From the NCBI RefSeq assembly GCF_022458985.1, contig NC_061789.1:13114357-13178356 (forward strand): DNA of 64,000 nucleotides. Reading direction: 5' to 3'. Positions 1 through 10,796 of the stretch are shown here, piece after piece; within the stretch, counting starts at the first letter, position 1; every line of letters begins with the position of its first letter. The notes below the pieces were generated by a model. The model worked only from the letters and a program-made list of their open reading frames with translations. It was not told the DNA's origin and searched no databases. The translations under genes were made by a program, and so were the position numbers. Source of the DNA: Mugil cephalus (Eukaryota; Chordata; Actinopteri; Mugiliformes; Mugilidae).

Positions 1-206
1 CTGTTGAACTGCTCATTAATCAGCCAATCGCAGATCGCAGGACAATGAATTCACTGTACTTACATGATCTGAATCTAATTGATCACATTTGGGGTGTGAT
101 GCTATCATGTCAATACGAATCAAATCCTTGAGGCAGTTCTGAAGACAAAACCATGTCCAACCTGGTACTGACAATATTTAACTAATGAACTATATGGTGA
201 GTGAAT
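1..206 (+). mobile_element. Internally deleted Tc1/mariner-like element
   Basis: Both ends of a common teleost Tc1-like transposon are joined here. The left part (about 1-40) resembles the element's start. The rest resembles the C-terminal transposase coding end, with a DLN-L-ID-H-W pattern like the SPDLNPIEH-W motif of Tc1 transposases, followed by a terminal TAATGAACT...GTGAGTG motif near 183-204. Most of the transposase is missing and stops interrupt the reading frame, so this is a dead, MITE-like copy. A longer copy in the opposite orientation lies at 16196-17072. It sits just 3' of the visible msrb1 exons, in that gene's last intron or 3' region. Confidence 0.65.
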
Positions 207-358
207 GTGTATATAAAGTCTCTATATTTGTTACTTTTTTCATACGACTTTGTGCGGCGAAAAATATGAATAAACATATTTATATATTTGGTATTAATGC
301 ATCCTTCGGAAACATATATCAGAAAGCATAAGTGGCATCAATCTGCCGGGGCAGATAC

Positions 359-1766
359 CTTTAGGGACGAACTTCAGTGAGCTGCTGAATATTCAGAAGC
401 GCGACAGTCCTTTGGCTGGCCCATCATTCACGAACTCATGGCCCAGACCATTTCCACACTTCCCGCAACGCACCTGGAACAAGACAACATACAAATGACC
501 AATGTGGAAACTTTCACAAGAGTGAGTTTGATTACAGCCAGGTGGTATCTTAAGATCTTAAATCTTAAACTAATTTATCCATCTTTTTTTTTTTTTTTAA
601 GAATACGGCACCTTGTACGCCCCGGGTCTCTCCTTATGTTTGGACACACTGTCCTCACGGACGGTCTCTGTGAAGGCCGGCCAGGGTGATGAGTGCTCAT
701 ACTTGGAGTGGCTGGAGAACAGCTGGTGATCACACTTGGAGCAAACATAAATCCCTGAGGAGCGAAGAAATGGAGATGAATGCATCTCGTGCTGATATAA
801 CTATTTGAATTTTAGTACAATTCTTTAGTCACTCTTCCACAGCCAATCGAGACAAGGAAGTAAAACCTTCCCTTTATAGCCTCTTGCCAAAATGTTAGGT
901 ACAGTAGTGAAAATGAACACATTCTAACATAACAGACCTGCCTTTACCCACAGTTTAAGGTTCTGCATTAAGTTGAGGAAAAGCAGATGCTATCGAATTG
1001 ATTGTTTTGGATCAATGAAGAACTTGTATGGTTAACTGAGGAGGTTTGGAGAGACAGACATTCAGTCACCGTAAGTGAACCAGGAAGTAGCCGGACTAAT
1101 ATTTAGTTGTAGTTCATGCAGAACGAGCCAGACCGATGAGGCACAGGTGTAAATGGCTCACACCTTCGTAGGCTACGTGCGTAGGTTACTGCGTTTACGT
1201 CCCGCAGCACTGAGCATGAATATCTTGGAGGATGTAGTAGACATAGTGCAGGACTGTTACATTAAAATACATCACTTTTCACTAGTGTATCTAATGAACT
1301 GGCAAGTGAGTGAATTACATACATTAATTTACATAGATTATGTTCCATTTGAAAGGGTTTAAGAGTGTGACTTATCAGCATCCCGTTTTGTAACTGCGTT
1401 GTTGTGTAACCTGAACATACATAACAAAAGTTAACTAGCTTTTAAAACTAAGTTTTTGGTTCTTTTTCATTTGATCTTAGTGGCTAAAAAAATTGCTCTT
1501 CTATAACTGCGTCAGGTATCCCCGCGGGTTGACACTGTATACAGGGATTAATTATTTATCACGGGTTACTCGCAGGTGTTTCATAAGTTATTCTGTCTTC
1601 AGCTGTTAGCGAACGGTGGCTAGCTGGCTAATGAGTTTTTAACTTCTTCTACGCAGGCTCTGAGCAAGATTCGTTTGAATAAAGTGACAGAAGTAAAAGC
1701 AGTGGGCGTACCTGGTTTGAAGTGATCTTTAAAGACCTCTCCGCCGAAGAAGGAGCAATACGACAT
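359..1766 (-). CDS. msrb1: Methionine-R-sulfoxide reductase B1, selenoprotein (3' end outside window)
   Basis: The enzyme reduces methionine-R-sulfoxide in proteins using selenocysteine. Three coding exons are read: 1712-1766 (start ATG 1764-1766; [19 protein letters not shown]), 612-754 (contains YVCSKC and [10 protein letters not shown]) and 359-473 ([12 protein letters not shown], then [15 protein letters not shown]). They join in frame with GT/AG borders. The two CxxC pairs are the structural zinc site of MsrB proteins. The catalytic residue is an in-frame TGA at 393-395, codon 93, matching the Sec of vertebrate MSRB1. A donor-like GGTATC follows the last visible codon, so a short final exon and the SECIS element probably lie beyond position 1; none was found in 1-358. 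The start is about 700 bases from the divergent zinc-finger gene, suggesting a shared promoter. Gene order with rpl3l, ndufb10 and rps2 is as in mammals. Confidence 0.93.
393..395 (-). other. msrb1: Selenocysteine codon (TGA) of msrb1
   Basis: The codon lies in the frame of exon 3, preceded by CGC TTC (RF) and followed by ATA TTC AGC AGC TCA (IFSSS). This is the conserved context of the catalytic Sec in MSRB1. Conserved coding continues after the TGA, so it is not a normal stop. Recoding needs a SECIS in the 3' UTR, which is not visible in this window. Confidence 0.92.
1235..1317. repeat. End fragment of a short inverted-repeat element
   Basis: The segment ends in CTAATGAACTGGCAAGTGAGTG, or close to it, and contains TGCAGGACTGTTACATTA. 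Related pieces occur in reverse at 54173-54420 and as a terminal repeat at 33254-33539. It lies in msrb1 intron 1. Only one end is recognisable. Confidence 0.5.
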
Positions 1767-2479
1767 GGCTTTCGACTCGTTTTAATTCCCTCCTCTGAAT
1801 GGTCGCGGACGAGTAGTAAACTTCCGCCGCACTAATCACAACTTCCGGCTTGAGTTTCAGACCTTCATAATTTAACCAGTAAAACTTCAAAGCACCTTCG
1901 TATTTCCTCGTAATATTTTTTTTATTCATTTATTTTTCCGGAAAAATGACTATGAATAAAATCGATTAAAAAGAATTCAACACCAAAATATAATTTACTG
2001 ATTAATTATTAATGGGAATTAAATTCCCATGACATTCCCATGTATTACAGTGACACAGCGTTAGCTTTATTAGGTACGTTTTCATACTAAAATCAATCCA
2101 ACACATCTAATTTTACATCATATTTACTTTTTATTCAATTGACACGTTGAAGTTTGTGTCCATGAACGAATATTCTGTTCCTCTACATACTGCTGAATTT
2201 ACGCATTTTCTACAATGTACACTGAAACCGAAATGTTTTGTTGTACTGAAGGACATCTGGTTTTACACGTGTAACTCATATTAATGTGTGTTTACATACC
2301 TTTGCCGTCTTTATTTAAACAGGCGCTTTTATTCGGATAGACTCAAACCGGAAGCGATGTTGCGGTTTCTCTCGCATCGCAGACTGAAGGCATTGACAGG
2401 TCTCCAGCGAGCAGAGTTTATCCTGCTATCATCCCAGTGTCATCATTGATGCTTTTGCACCGCACCTCTCTCCGGGGAC
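1767..2479. promoter_or_regulatory. Divergent intergenic region msrb1 / zinc-finger gene
   Basis: About 700 bases separate two start codons that face away from each other, so both promoters must lie here unless far-upstream exons exist. The stretch is mostly AT-rich with a GC-richer end next to 2340-2479. I see no clear TATA box or recognised factor site and no additional gene. Confidence 0.4.
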
Positions 2480-4339
2480 ATGGACGCCACGATGTTTCAG
2501 CTGAGGTCGTTCGTTCATCACCGGATGTACGCGGCTGCAGAGGAGATCCTCGGAGAGGTGGAGAAAACCATAACGTTAGCCATGAGCGAAGTTAGTCGCC
2601 CTAAAGAGGAGGCTGAAAGTCTGCGACGCCGGACGAGCTTCTTGCAAAATAAATCAGGTCTGGGACGCAGCTTGGATGTGTTTTACAGTGGCGCTTTGGT
2701 GCCTGTGTTGAGCCAGAGCCATTGCTCTGTGTTCTGCTAGTGGTAGATGTAGCTTTGTTGCTCCTGTGGCTCGCTCTTCTTTGACGCATGCGCGCACGCA
2801 CACAGAAGCATGAGTCCCACAGCTGCACTCTATTTGAGCGAGTTGAAAAGCAAAAAATTTCTTATAAAATCCGGCAAAAACTATTTACTTAACCCTGTAA
2901 AACCAAACATGAAACAAAACTAACTAAATCAATGATTGACAACTATTTCCTCTTATTTTTATTTATTTTTTTTTAATCAGAACTGACACATTTGGTATTT
3001 ATGGAAATTTATTTATTTTTTTATAATAAAGTATTGATTATGTGGATGGAACAGAGGTTTCAGACACTCATGTATCAAAAATGATAAATTTGTTGTTAAG
3101 AGGGTTAAAAGGAAAGAAACATACATCATCATGGGTGACTTTTTTGTGAATATTTTATTTTCAGCTGACAGACTTCCACTGGCCAGCAGCAGCCTGGAAC
3201 GTGGAGCCGAATGTGACCCCCCAGCTCTGCGGGAGAATCAATCACCCTCAACGCAAGAGGGGTCGAGCTTCAGCCTGAGTCCCGACCTCCCGGGACCCTC
3301 TAAATTAAAAGCAGGCCTGCACAGTAGCGACTGGAGCTACAGCTGGGCGGAGACGGATTTCAAAATGACCGACATAAAAGAGGAGCAGGTGGAATCAGGG
3401 GAAGAGAGTCAAACGCCAAGCGTTGCTTTTCTCTCCGCTGTAAGTGTGAAATCCGAGGAAGATCAGACACGAGCGTCGAACGAAATGCAGCCGGTTTCTA
3501 CAGACGACTCGTCGGTTCATAGTGAGAGCAAACTGAGTGATGAGGAGCTGTTGAGCAGCAAAGGGGAACCGTTCAAAACAATGAGATCGAATAAGTTTCA
3601 ACGTGACAAAGATGGCAAGAATGGCCGAGCAGCTTTGCCTCGCGAGAATCGAAAAAGCCAAAAAGACCGAAGTTTTTGTCACTTGTGTGGCAAGGGATTT
3701 CAGTACATCGGCTCTTTGATGAAGCACATAAAATTACACGAGAGCCAGACTGATTGTAGTTTCTGTGGGATGACACACCAGTCCACGAGAGAGCTAATAA
3801 TTCATTTGAAACGTTGCCACAGCAAATCAAATTTTTGCGGCGATTGCGGAAAGGCCTTTATCAACAACCGCCGTCTCCGGCTCCACAGAAAAATACACGC
3901 CGGCATAAGAGAGTTCATGTGTCAAGAGTGCGGCAAAAGATTCAATCGCAGGGAGCATCTCATTGTGCACGTGAGGACCCATTCCGGGGAGAAACCGTAT
4001 CACTGTGAAATTTGCGGAAAAGCATTCAGCCAGAGCCAGAACCTCACGATCCATAAGAGAAGCCACTCCGGAGAGAAGCCGTACCAGTGTGGGCTGTGCG
4101 GCAAACTCTTCAACACGAGCAGCCACCTCAAGACGCACATGCGGTACCACTCGGGGGAGAAACCGTACCCGTGCGACGTGTGCGGGAAAAGTTTTCGCCA
4201 GAGTGGACAGATGACGAGGCACAGGACCACGCACACGGGGGAGAGGCCTTACGCCTGCCACATCTGTGGTATGAGATACAGGTTCGCGCCTAATCTTAGG
4301 GTGCACATGGAAAGTCATGAGCAGGCGGCCACAGAGTGA
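2480..4339 (+). CDS. C2H2 zinc-finger protein, eight fingers
   Basis: This is a probable nuclear DNA-binding transcription factor. There are two coding exons: 2480-2657 and 3165-4339, joined in phase 1 (AAATCAG|gt ... ttttcag|CTGAC), giving about 450 residues. The N-terminal exon (MDATMFQLRSFVHHRMYAAA, then EEILGEVEKTITLAMSEV) is the helical leader common to many teleost C2H2 proteins. It is not a KRAB, SCAN or BTB domain. A charged linker contains DIKEEQVESGEE, a pattern seen in fish ZNF families. Eight C2H2 units follow from about residue 235 to the C terminus; fingers 4-8 are joined by canonical SGEKP/TGERP linkers, while fingers 1-3 have atypical spacing. A possible poly(A) signal AATAAA is at 4473-4478 and another at 5512-5517. 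The orthologue cannot be named by eye; the family is large and lineage-specific. Confidence 0.9.
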
Positions 4340-7010
4340 AAACTGAAGTTAACCACCCCAGAATGTGAAAACTTGTATCGTTAGCTTAATAGCGCAATTG
4401 TCCAAGTCATATTTGAAGGGAAAAAAACAAGTTTTTGCAAGAACATTGGTATTTTTATTGATTAAGTAAGTCAATAAATGGGCAGTTGGGCAAATATGCT
4501 ATTAGGCTAACGCTATGTAAGTTGTTGATTGTGGTTGATTCACAACATGTCATGTGAGACAGTTCCACATTTTCCTTGCCACACAACCCACTGAAGTTAA
4601 TGGACTGATTAGATGCATTTTACACCTATTTTAAAAGCCACAACACGAAATTCTACATGCTAGCTTAAACCAACCCAAGGTTCCCCCGCCCTCAACATTT
4701 TTTTGTGTGTGAATTTTGGTCTGGAGTCACTACAGTCAATATCCATCATGTGTGATGAAGATCTGGAGGTCCAGATGATGGACAGATGGACATTGTCTCA
4801 GCACCGTCGAGGTGATTTTGCTCACGGCCGCCATCGGAGAAGTCAGGTGTGCAGACTGTGCATCTGCTGGTCAGATGCATATCATTCCTACAGTAGTTCA
4901 GTGCTCTGATTGATTGTTGGACCGTCCAGTTGTTTTTCCTTGTGTTGGTTCAGGATCCTGCATGGCAACGGGATAAAATCACTTCCCAACAGAGCGACTC
5001 CAGACCAGAGGGACTTTGCCCCACAATGATCTTATGGGTGGGGGGAGTTGGGGCTGGCTTCCGTGCAGGCTGTAACATCTTTGTATGTCGTGTTAATCCA
5101 CAGAGAGGACTTCATTTTTCATGTCTTATGATGACTCAAGTTCAGACATTGTTCGACACTATATTAAGAAAGAAAGTGGCTGCATGTAGGCTGCAACTCC
5201 CCCCAATTATTGCATAACCGTGACAATGTGAACGCTCTGTTGTGGCCGTCGTGACGTTTCTTTTATTTTGAAGGAGGGGGGGTTGAAGAATTCTGTTCTC
5301 AAAATAACTGCAGCGGCTAAATATGTCCAGAAGTCCTTTCAGTGTCCTGTTCTCCGTGGTTTAGACTGCCGAACTACTCGCCTGGTCAGTATGTGGATCC
5401 CTGTAGGTAAGCACATCTGCAGATGATCTTCTTTCACGTCACATTCATGTATTTTGATATATTGGTCTGTGTAATGTTCCTGTGCGTTGGCCACATTTCC
5501 AGATGGTCCACAATAAAGTTTAATACCCCGTCATATCAAATTAACGGTCACCTGCTTATCGTTTTCTGATTCTAGACACCAGGTACAAATATTTATTCTG
5601 GTCTTATCCCTACGTTGGTCTGAACCTACCTACATACAAAACTGAAAAATGTACTGAATAACTCAACTTGCTTATGAGTTAATATTTTGACATCATGACT
5701 TGCAGATTAAGACGTGTCTTGTTGGTTTGTCCATTTTGAATGATTTGTCTTTGTTTCCGTGCTTTCATTAATTAGTGGATCCCCAGCTGGAGTTTATCAG
5801 CCGTAATCGTCAATAGAAAAAATGATTTTCTCCCATGTCATGTCTATGAAAGCTAAGCCACATTACAAATCAAGTCTAGATGATACAAATAAAAGTGGCA
5901 ATGGATTTTTCTTTTTTCTTTTTTTTTTTTTTTTACTTCTGCAGCTTTTCCAGCAGGAGGCAGCAGAGGCAACACGATGGGCCTTAACCAGCCAGGCTGA
6001 AAGATACGTGATGCCCACATCAATGACGTGTTGGCTCACACTGAAAAGTTATTTACACTTAACCAATCTTACATTAGTGCCACAACTCTGAACACGTAAC
6101 AATAATTTTCACTGGCCTGAGGTTACTGAGGCCAGAGGTGAAACATCTCAGTAAATGAAGGAGCACAGTATGATAAGTTGCCTGGTATTTTGACAGGGGG
6201 AAAAAAAGGCAAATACAAGCTAAAATCGTCAAAGACCTTCATAGGTCATGATATTTCAAGATCAGAAATGGCCGAAGAACAGAGGAGGTACAAAGAGCAT
6301 GACATGTATTTATTTTATTGCTACTATGGCTCATGAAACAATTAGTTTCATATAATGTTAATACTGAAACTCTTTCTTTAAACTGCATATGCCTTGCAGA
6401 AAAATAAGCAAATCTCTTTAGATTTGACATTCTTTCGTATTGTAAAACCTCAGTTTAGAGGCTGTAGCGGCGTCATTTTTGTTGTGAACCATGTTTTTCC
6501 TCAATGTTTGTGCAGCCGCCCCTCTGCCACCACCCCAACCACCCCAGGCAAATACGAACATACATGTGCTGTCCCACCAGTTCAAAGAAGCAAATTCTGC
6601 CATAGGGTTGATGGAAGGGGGCCCTTTGGTGGAGTTGTGGACTATTCCTGATGCACTGTGGGGCCTCTGAGCTTAAATGGTTTATGGCTGTCGTTGCAAA
6701 ACATGCCAAAGGGCGGCCACCGGGGTCCCTCCAAACAGTTTGCGTAGTTTGCACGTTTGCGTTTATGTCAGGTCGTGGGGAGGAGGGTGTGCGTCTCCCC
6801 GCTGCGTTCACGGCCATGAGTGAAACAACAAGGAAATCCCGAAAGCCACAGTCTCACTCACTGGGACACACGATGGAAATGAAGTAGAAGAGTGCGTTAT
6901 ATAAAAGGTATAAAATGTTCTGGCTTTTAAAACTGAAGCTTTTGAACACCGACCTGTGCCTGATGTGGGTGTTCCGAGTCGTGCACTTACATAAGTCTGC
7001 GTAAAGCCCA
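4340..7010. other. Intergenic / possible 3' UTR, no gene recognised
   Basis: Short open frames occur (for example 4703-4909, 4930-5217 and 6651-6887), but none shows a family motif, a run of plausible splice sites or codon bias. The first ~1.2 kb may be zinc-finger gene 3' UTR, since AATAAA motifs occur at 4473 and 5512. A T-rich run lies near 5911-5933. Confidence 0.5.
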
Positions 7011-7019
7011 CACGAATGC

Positions 7020-7309
7020 AGCGTCGGAGCAGGGAGAGTTCAGTCCAGTCAGTGTTTTGACGCCGAGCGCGGAGCGCAGCGCCGAGGAGGAGCCGCTCCG
7101 CCAACTGTTGGCCTCGCGCATCTAATCTGGATTAGAGTTTCGTCCATTCTGCGTTCGGGTCTCCAGTAATCACATTACCCCCGCTGTGTATTTCGACGCG
7201 AGCTTTTTCAAATGGAAGGGCGAGTGGCGATGTCAAACGCTCCCTGCGTAGCCGGCGCGTTAACCTCCAAACTGAAGAGCTAATTAAAATGCAAAGAGCG
7301 TGCTTTAAG
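7020..7309 (+). promoter_or_regulatory. tex2: GC-rich promoter / probable 5' UTR exon of tex2
   Basis: A locally CpG-rich stretch (around 7020-7110 and 7190-7260) ends at a good donor, TTTAAG|GTGAGT, at 7309/7310. The first coding exon of tex2 is preceded by an acceptor (tttccag at 10651-10658), so a noncoding first exon is expected upstream. This is the best candidate. No transcript evidence is available. Confidence 0.4.
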
Positions 7310-7929
7310 GTGAGTTTTTCCGCAAAACAGTAAGTAAAGTTGGATGAATATTTGTTTTTGTTTTTTTCCGGCCGGTCGGTGGAAGGCGTGCATCCTCGTG
7401 TGCAGCACAGCGCGCTCTGCAGCATCCAGACTTATCACTGCAGCCTGCGCTTGAAGCACATTTCTGGAAAAAAACAGACACACACACGCGCGCGCGATGC
7501 ATTCGTTAGCCTGGAGCTCAGCGACTACTGATAACACAAGGGCAGCTAGTAAAACACACCACACTCAGGTAATTACTCTTTTATTGTTATTATTCCTGAC
7601 TGGTGTGCAGCAGAATAGCTGCAGCGGACTCGAGGAATTTCCTTCGGGTGATGACAGTGTAGTGATGGGTGCTGAGAATGCATCTACAGCACGAGGAGAA
7701 GAGTTTAAAGGAAGCAAGTGTGGGCTTATTAGGATTCTGGGAAGATGTTCAACAAACAATCAGCCACTCTCGGGTCCTGGAGTTTCTCTCTTAAGGATTC
7801 GCTCGGCTCCACTAAGACTCATTATGTGATACCCACACAGCTCAGCAGTGCCAAATGTGTCAGTCATGGTCAAAGGGGAGTTTGAGGATTAAGGACAAGG
7901 ATGCCATGGAAATAAACTGCATGCCTGTC

Positions 7930-7932
<3 letters not shown>

Positions 7933-7980
<48 letters not shown>
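7933..7980. repeat. (TG)24 microsatellite
   Basis: A perfect 48-base TG dinucleotide run in the putative first intron of tex2. Confidence 0.98.
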
Positions 7981-7982
<2 letters not shown>

Positions 7983-9724
7983 CTTGTTTTTGTGTTTTTA
8001 CGTGTTTTGGGTCTAAACTTTTGCAGAATGTTGCGGGGCCATGTTCTTGTGGGGACTCAATTTTTTTTCCAGTGTTAAGACCTGTTAACACTTGTTGAGT
8101 TCAGTCGATATGGTCATGGTTAGCAATGCACTTTCTGTTCGGTTTTCCCAGTTTTGGTTTGTGTTTGAAATCGCCCTAGTACCGTATATTTTTTTGTTCC
8201 ACTTTTTTTGTCTTCTTGCCTCTGGGATCACGCTCACCTGTGTTGTCATGTTTCCTTTGTCCGCATACTTCTCCTCTCATTAGTTCTTTCGTTACACTAT
8301 CAGCCCATGGGCATATACAGTCCTGTCTTTCCCTTTGTTTGTTGTCCAATCATCTGGGTCCTCCTGTGTTCGAGCCTGGATGTTTATTTTTCATGCATCC
8401 CTGCCTGTGTTCCCGCGTTCTCTGTTTATTATTATTATTATTTTTTTTTACTTCTTTTTGGGTTTTTGGATTATTTGGATTATCCTCTCTCACTCTGCAG
8501 CGCTTTTTGTTACTTCGTTGTAAGCTTCATTAAACTGAACTATTTCATCCGGCCTTGCTGACTGCGTGTGCATGTGATGTCTGGCTGCAAGAGCAATCCA
8601 GATCCCAGATGGCACGCCACCAGATTTTTATGAAATTCTTCTTAGACAAAATATAAAGATTATTTTATTTCCCTTTTACCTCATGTTCTTCTTAATCCCA
8701 GATAGACCGGCCATAGAGAGGACAAAGCAGGAAGGTGATTTTTTCCCATAATACAAAATTGTTTTGACCTCAGGGTTTCTGCTGGTACAGTAATTTCTAA
8801 CTCCATTTAATCTCTAATACAAGTTGCCTTTTTAAATTTGCCACAAATGTGTACTTTGCTACTTTCCTTTTTTTTTTACATGTAGCTGTAAATATAAAAA
8901 CGTAGTCGTATGTTGGGCTATTTAAAATGAGTATTCTTTTCTCTATTTGATCAACATTATTAATAAGTATTTGTGGAAGTCCTAACGTGACCATTTTTTG
9001 CATTTTACATTATGTTATGTTAAAATGCCAGAAAATGCCTTGCATCTCGTTTTATCTGCGTTACTAAGGAGGAAATTTTAACACTCCCAAGGGACAAACC
9101 AAAAACCAAGAAGGCAGAAACAGGGCTTGCACAGGCCTGCGTCAGCCCTCGGGTGGTTACACAGAAATTTGGATTGCAGAAATTCACGTACAGTCACGAG
9201 GGGCAACCTGCCAAATCTCTGCTGACGCCGCGTTCTACTTGGCAGCAAAGGTTTTCTTTTCTCTGTCAGCGTGAACTGATCCAAATTGACTCCCAAGTAG
9301 AAATTGATCGGGGTAATTCAGGACCTGTCCAGAGCAGTTAAAGCCCGCGTAAAGTGACACTATTGGTTGATGAGATTTACAAAACAGCCAGACAGGCTGT
9401 TGTTAAAATGAATATCTGTCTTTAAGTGTGAAGATCACTGCAGAGATGTCTCTTTCAGGTCCTGTTAATGACAGAATATATAATACGGAGGGCCAAACAC
9501 TGGTCAAGTGTCTCAACAACTTCTACATTTCTGTTGTTTTAATACTTTATGTAATCAATAAATACAAGGACATTAGTTTTTTAGCAATGTTATTTTTAGG
9601 GAAAGCGTCAACTCAGAGAAAAAAAAAGAAAAATAAATTCCAACAGTTTCAATTTTCTGATACAAAACTCTTGAGGGTTACAGTTAATGCACTCTTTGCA
9701 CTAAATCCAGTAGCAGCATTAATA
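7981..9724. other. Intronic or intergenic stretch without recognised gene
   Basis: This lies between the candidate tex2 5' exon and its first coding exon. It is T-rich on the + strand around 8150-8530, with open frames that are low complexity. The 8400-8580 part looks like repeat-derived DNA, but I cannot assign a family. Confidence 0.4.
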
Positions 9725-10165
9725 ACATTGACTGTATATACTATGTACAAACCCAACGTGAGGTCAACCATTGGATTCTGAACTTTGAAAATGAAGCCCA
9801 AATTTGGCGGAGCCTGCGGCGCCATGTTGGATGAGCTTTACTCCGCCCACACTGGGATACTGCAAATATGGATATGGGGGTTGTTTTAGGGTGGAACTAG
9901 AATAGCTCCCTGTTAGCTCAGGCTACCGGTCACTCAAAGTGGGGACGCCCTTAATTATGCAGAATTTTAAACCTTAATAAAATAAATAAATAAATAAATG
10001 AGTTAGAAAAAGTTTAAGTTGGGCTTTTTAACATGGGGGTCTATGGGATTTGCTCACTTTTGGAGCTTCAAGTGGCCACTTGATGAACTGCAATTTTTAT
10101 GCACCTCCACATGGGCTTCATCGCTCAGACCCGGAGGTTGCTGCCTTGTATTCATGACTCAGACA
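9725..10165 (+). repeat. Dispersed teleost repeat
   Basis: The segment begins with an ACTGTATATACTATG-type end. It contains CCAACGTGAGGTCA, a GGCGCCATGTTGGA block, an ACGCCCTTAATTATGCAG block, and an ACATGGGGGTCTATGGGATT block followed by GACCCGGAGGTTGC. In my recollection of perciform genomes this set of blocks recurs as one dispersed element. It includes an (AAAT)n tract near 9976-9999. It lies in the putative first intron of tex2. Confidence 0.6.
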
Positions 10166-10796
10166 ATTGACAGTCTTATTTATTTAGAGTGAGGGTTCAG
10201 TGGGGTGGTACATTATGTTAGGGAGACGTGGTACCAACCACATGTTGTTGACATTGTGTGAAGGTGAAAACTTAAGTGGAAGCTAGTAAGGTATCTAAAA
10301 AAGGATGTTGTAAACATCACCATGAATTGCAACTCTGTGTCAGTGGCTCTTTTCCTGAAAAAAAAAATCACTCCCCCTTTACCCTGTCTCAGACTTTAAC
10401 AGACAGCACAAAGTGAAATGTAGTTACGTGTATGCCTGCAGAAGAGTAGTTGAAGAGAGAAGATGAAGGATTAAAAGAAAAGACCATGATGTGAAAAGGG
10501 GAGTGAAAAATTCTTTTGGAAAGGGTTACAGAGTGGCAGGATATTGAAAGAAAGGCCCAGCTTGTTATTAAATGTTGTTGCCATAGAGGCACACTGAAAA
10601 TAAGCACATTCTAATGTGTTTTTTTTTAATGTATGTTCTTTGTGTGCTACATTTCCAGGATCCAGCATGAAGAACAACAGAGTATCCATGAAGGATTTTC
10701 CAAGTCTGTGTGCAAATACAGAACTCGTGCTCCTTGTGGACTGCTGCTCCATTTGCCTGACCTCTTTCTCATCTTAGCTTCTGGTTCGCAGCCATC

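Noticed and set aside
120-150. Possible last coding exon of msrb1 (acceptor-like cttcag followed by an open stretch on the minus strand)
   Set aside because: The bases match the terminal part of a Tc1-like transposon, so the apparent acceptor and frame are better explained by the repeat.
7497-7829. Signal-peptide-like open frame (TLLLLLFLTG)
   Set aside because: It lacks a conserved domain or supporting splice sites, and it lies in the putative tex2 first intron.
8208-8561. Overlapping 105-117 codon open frames with hydrophobic residues
   Set aside because: The region is pyrimidine-rich low-complexity DNA; hydrophobic codons follow from T-richness and no splice context or homology is evident.
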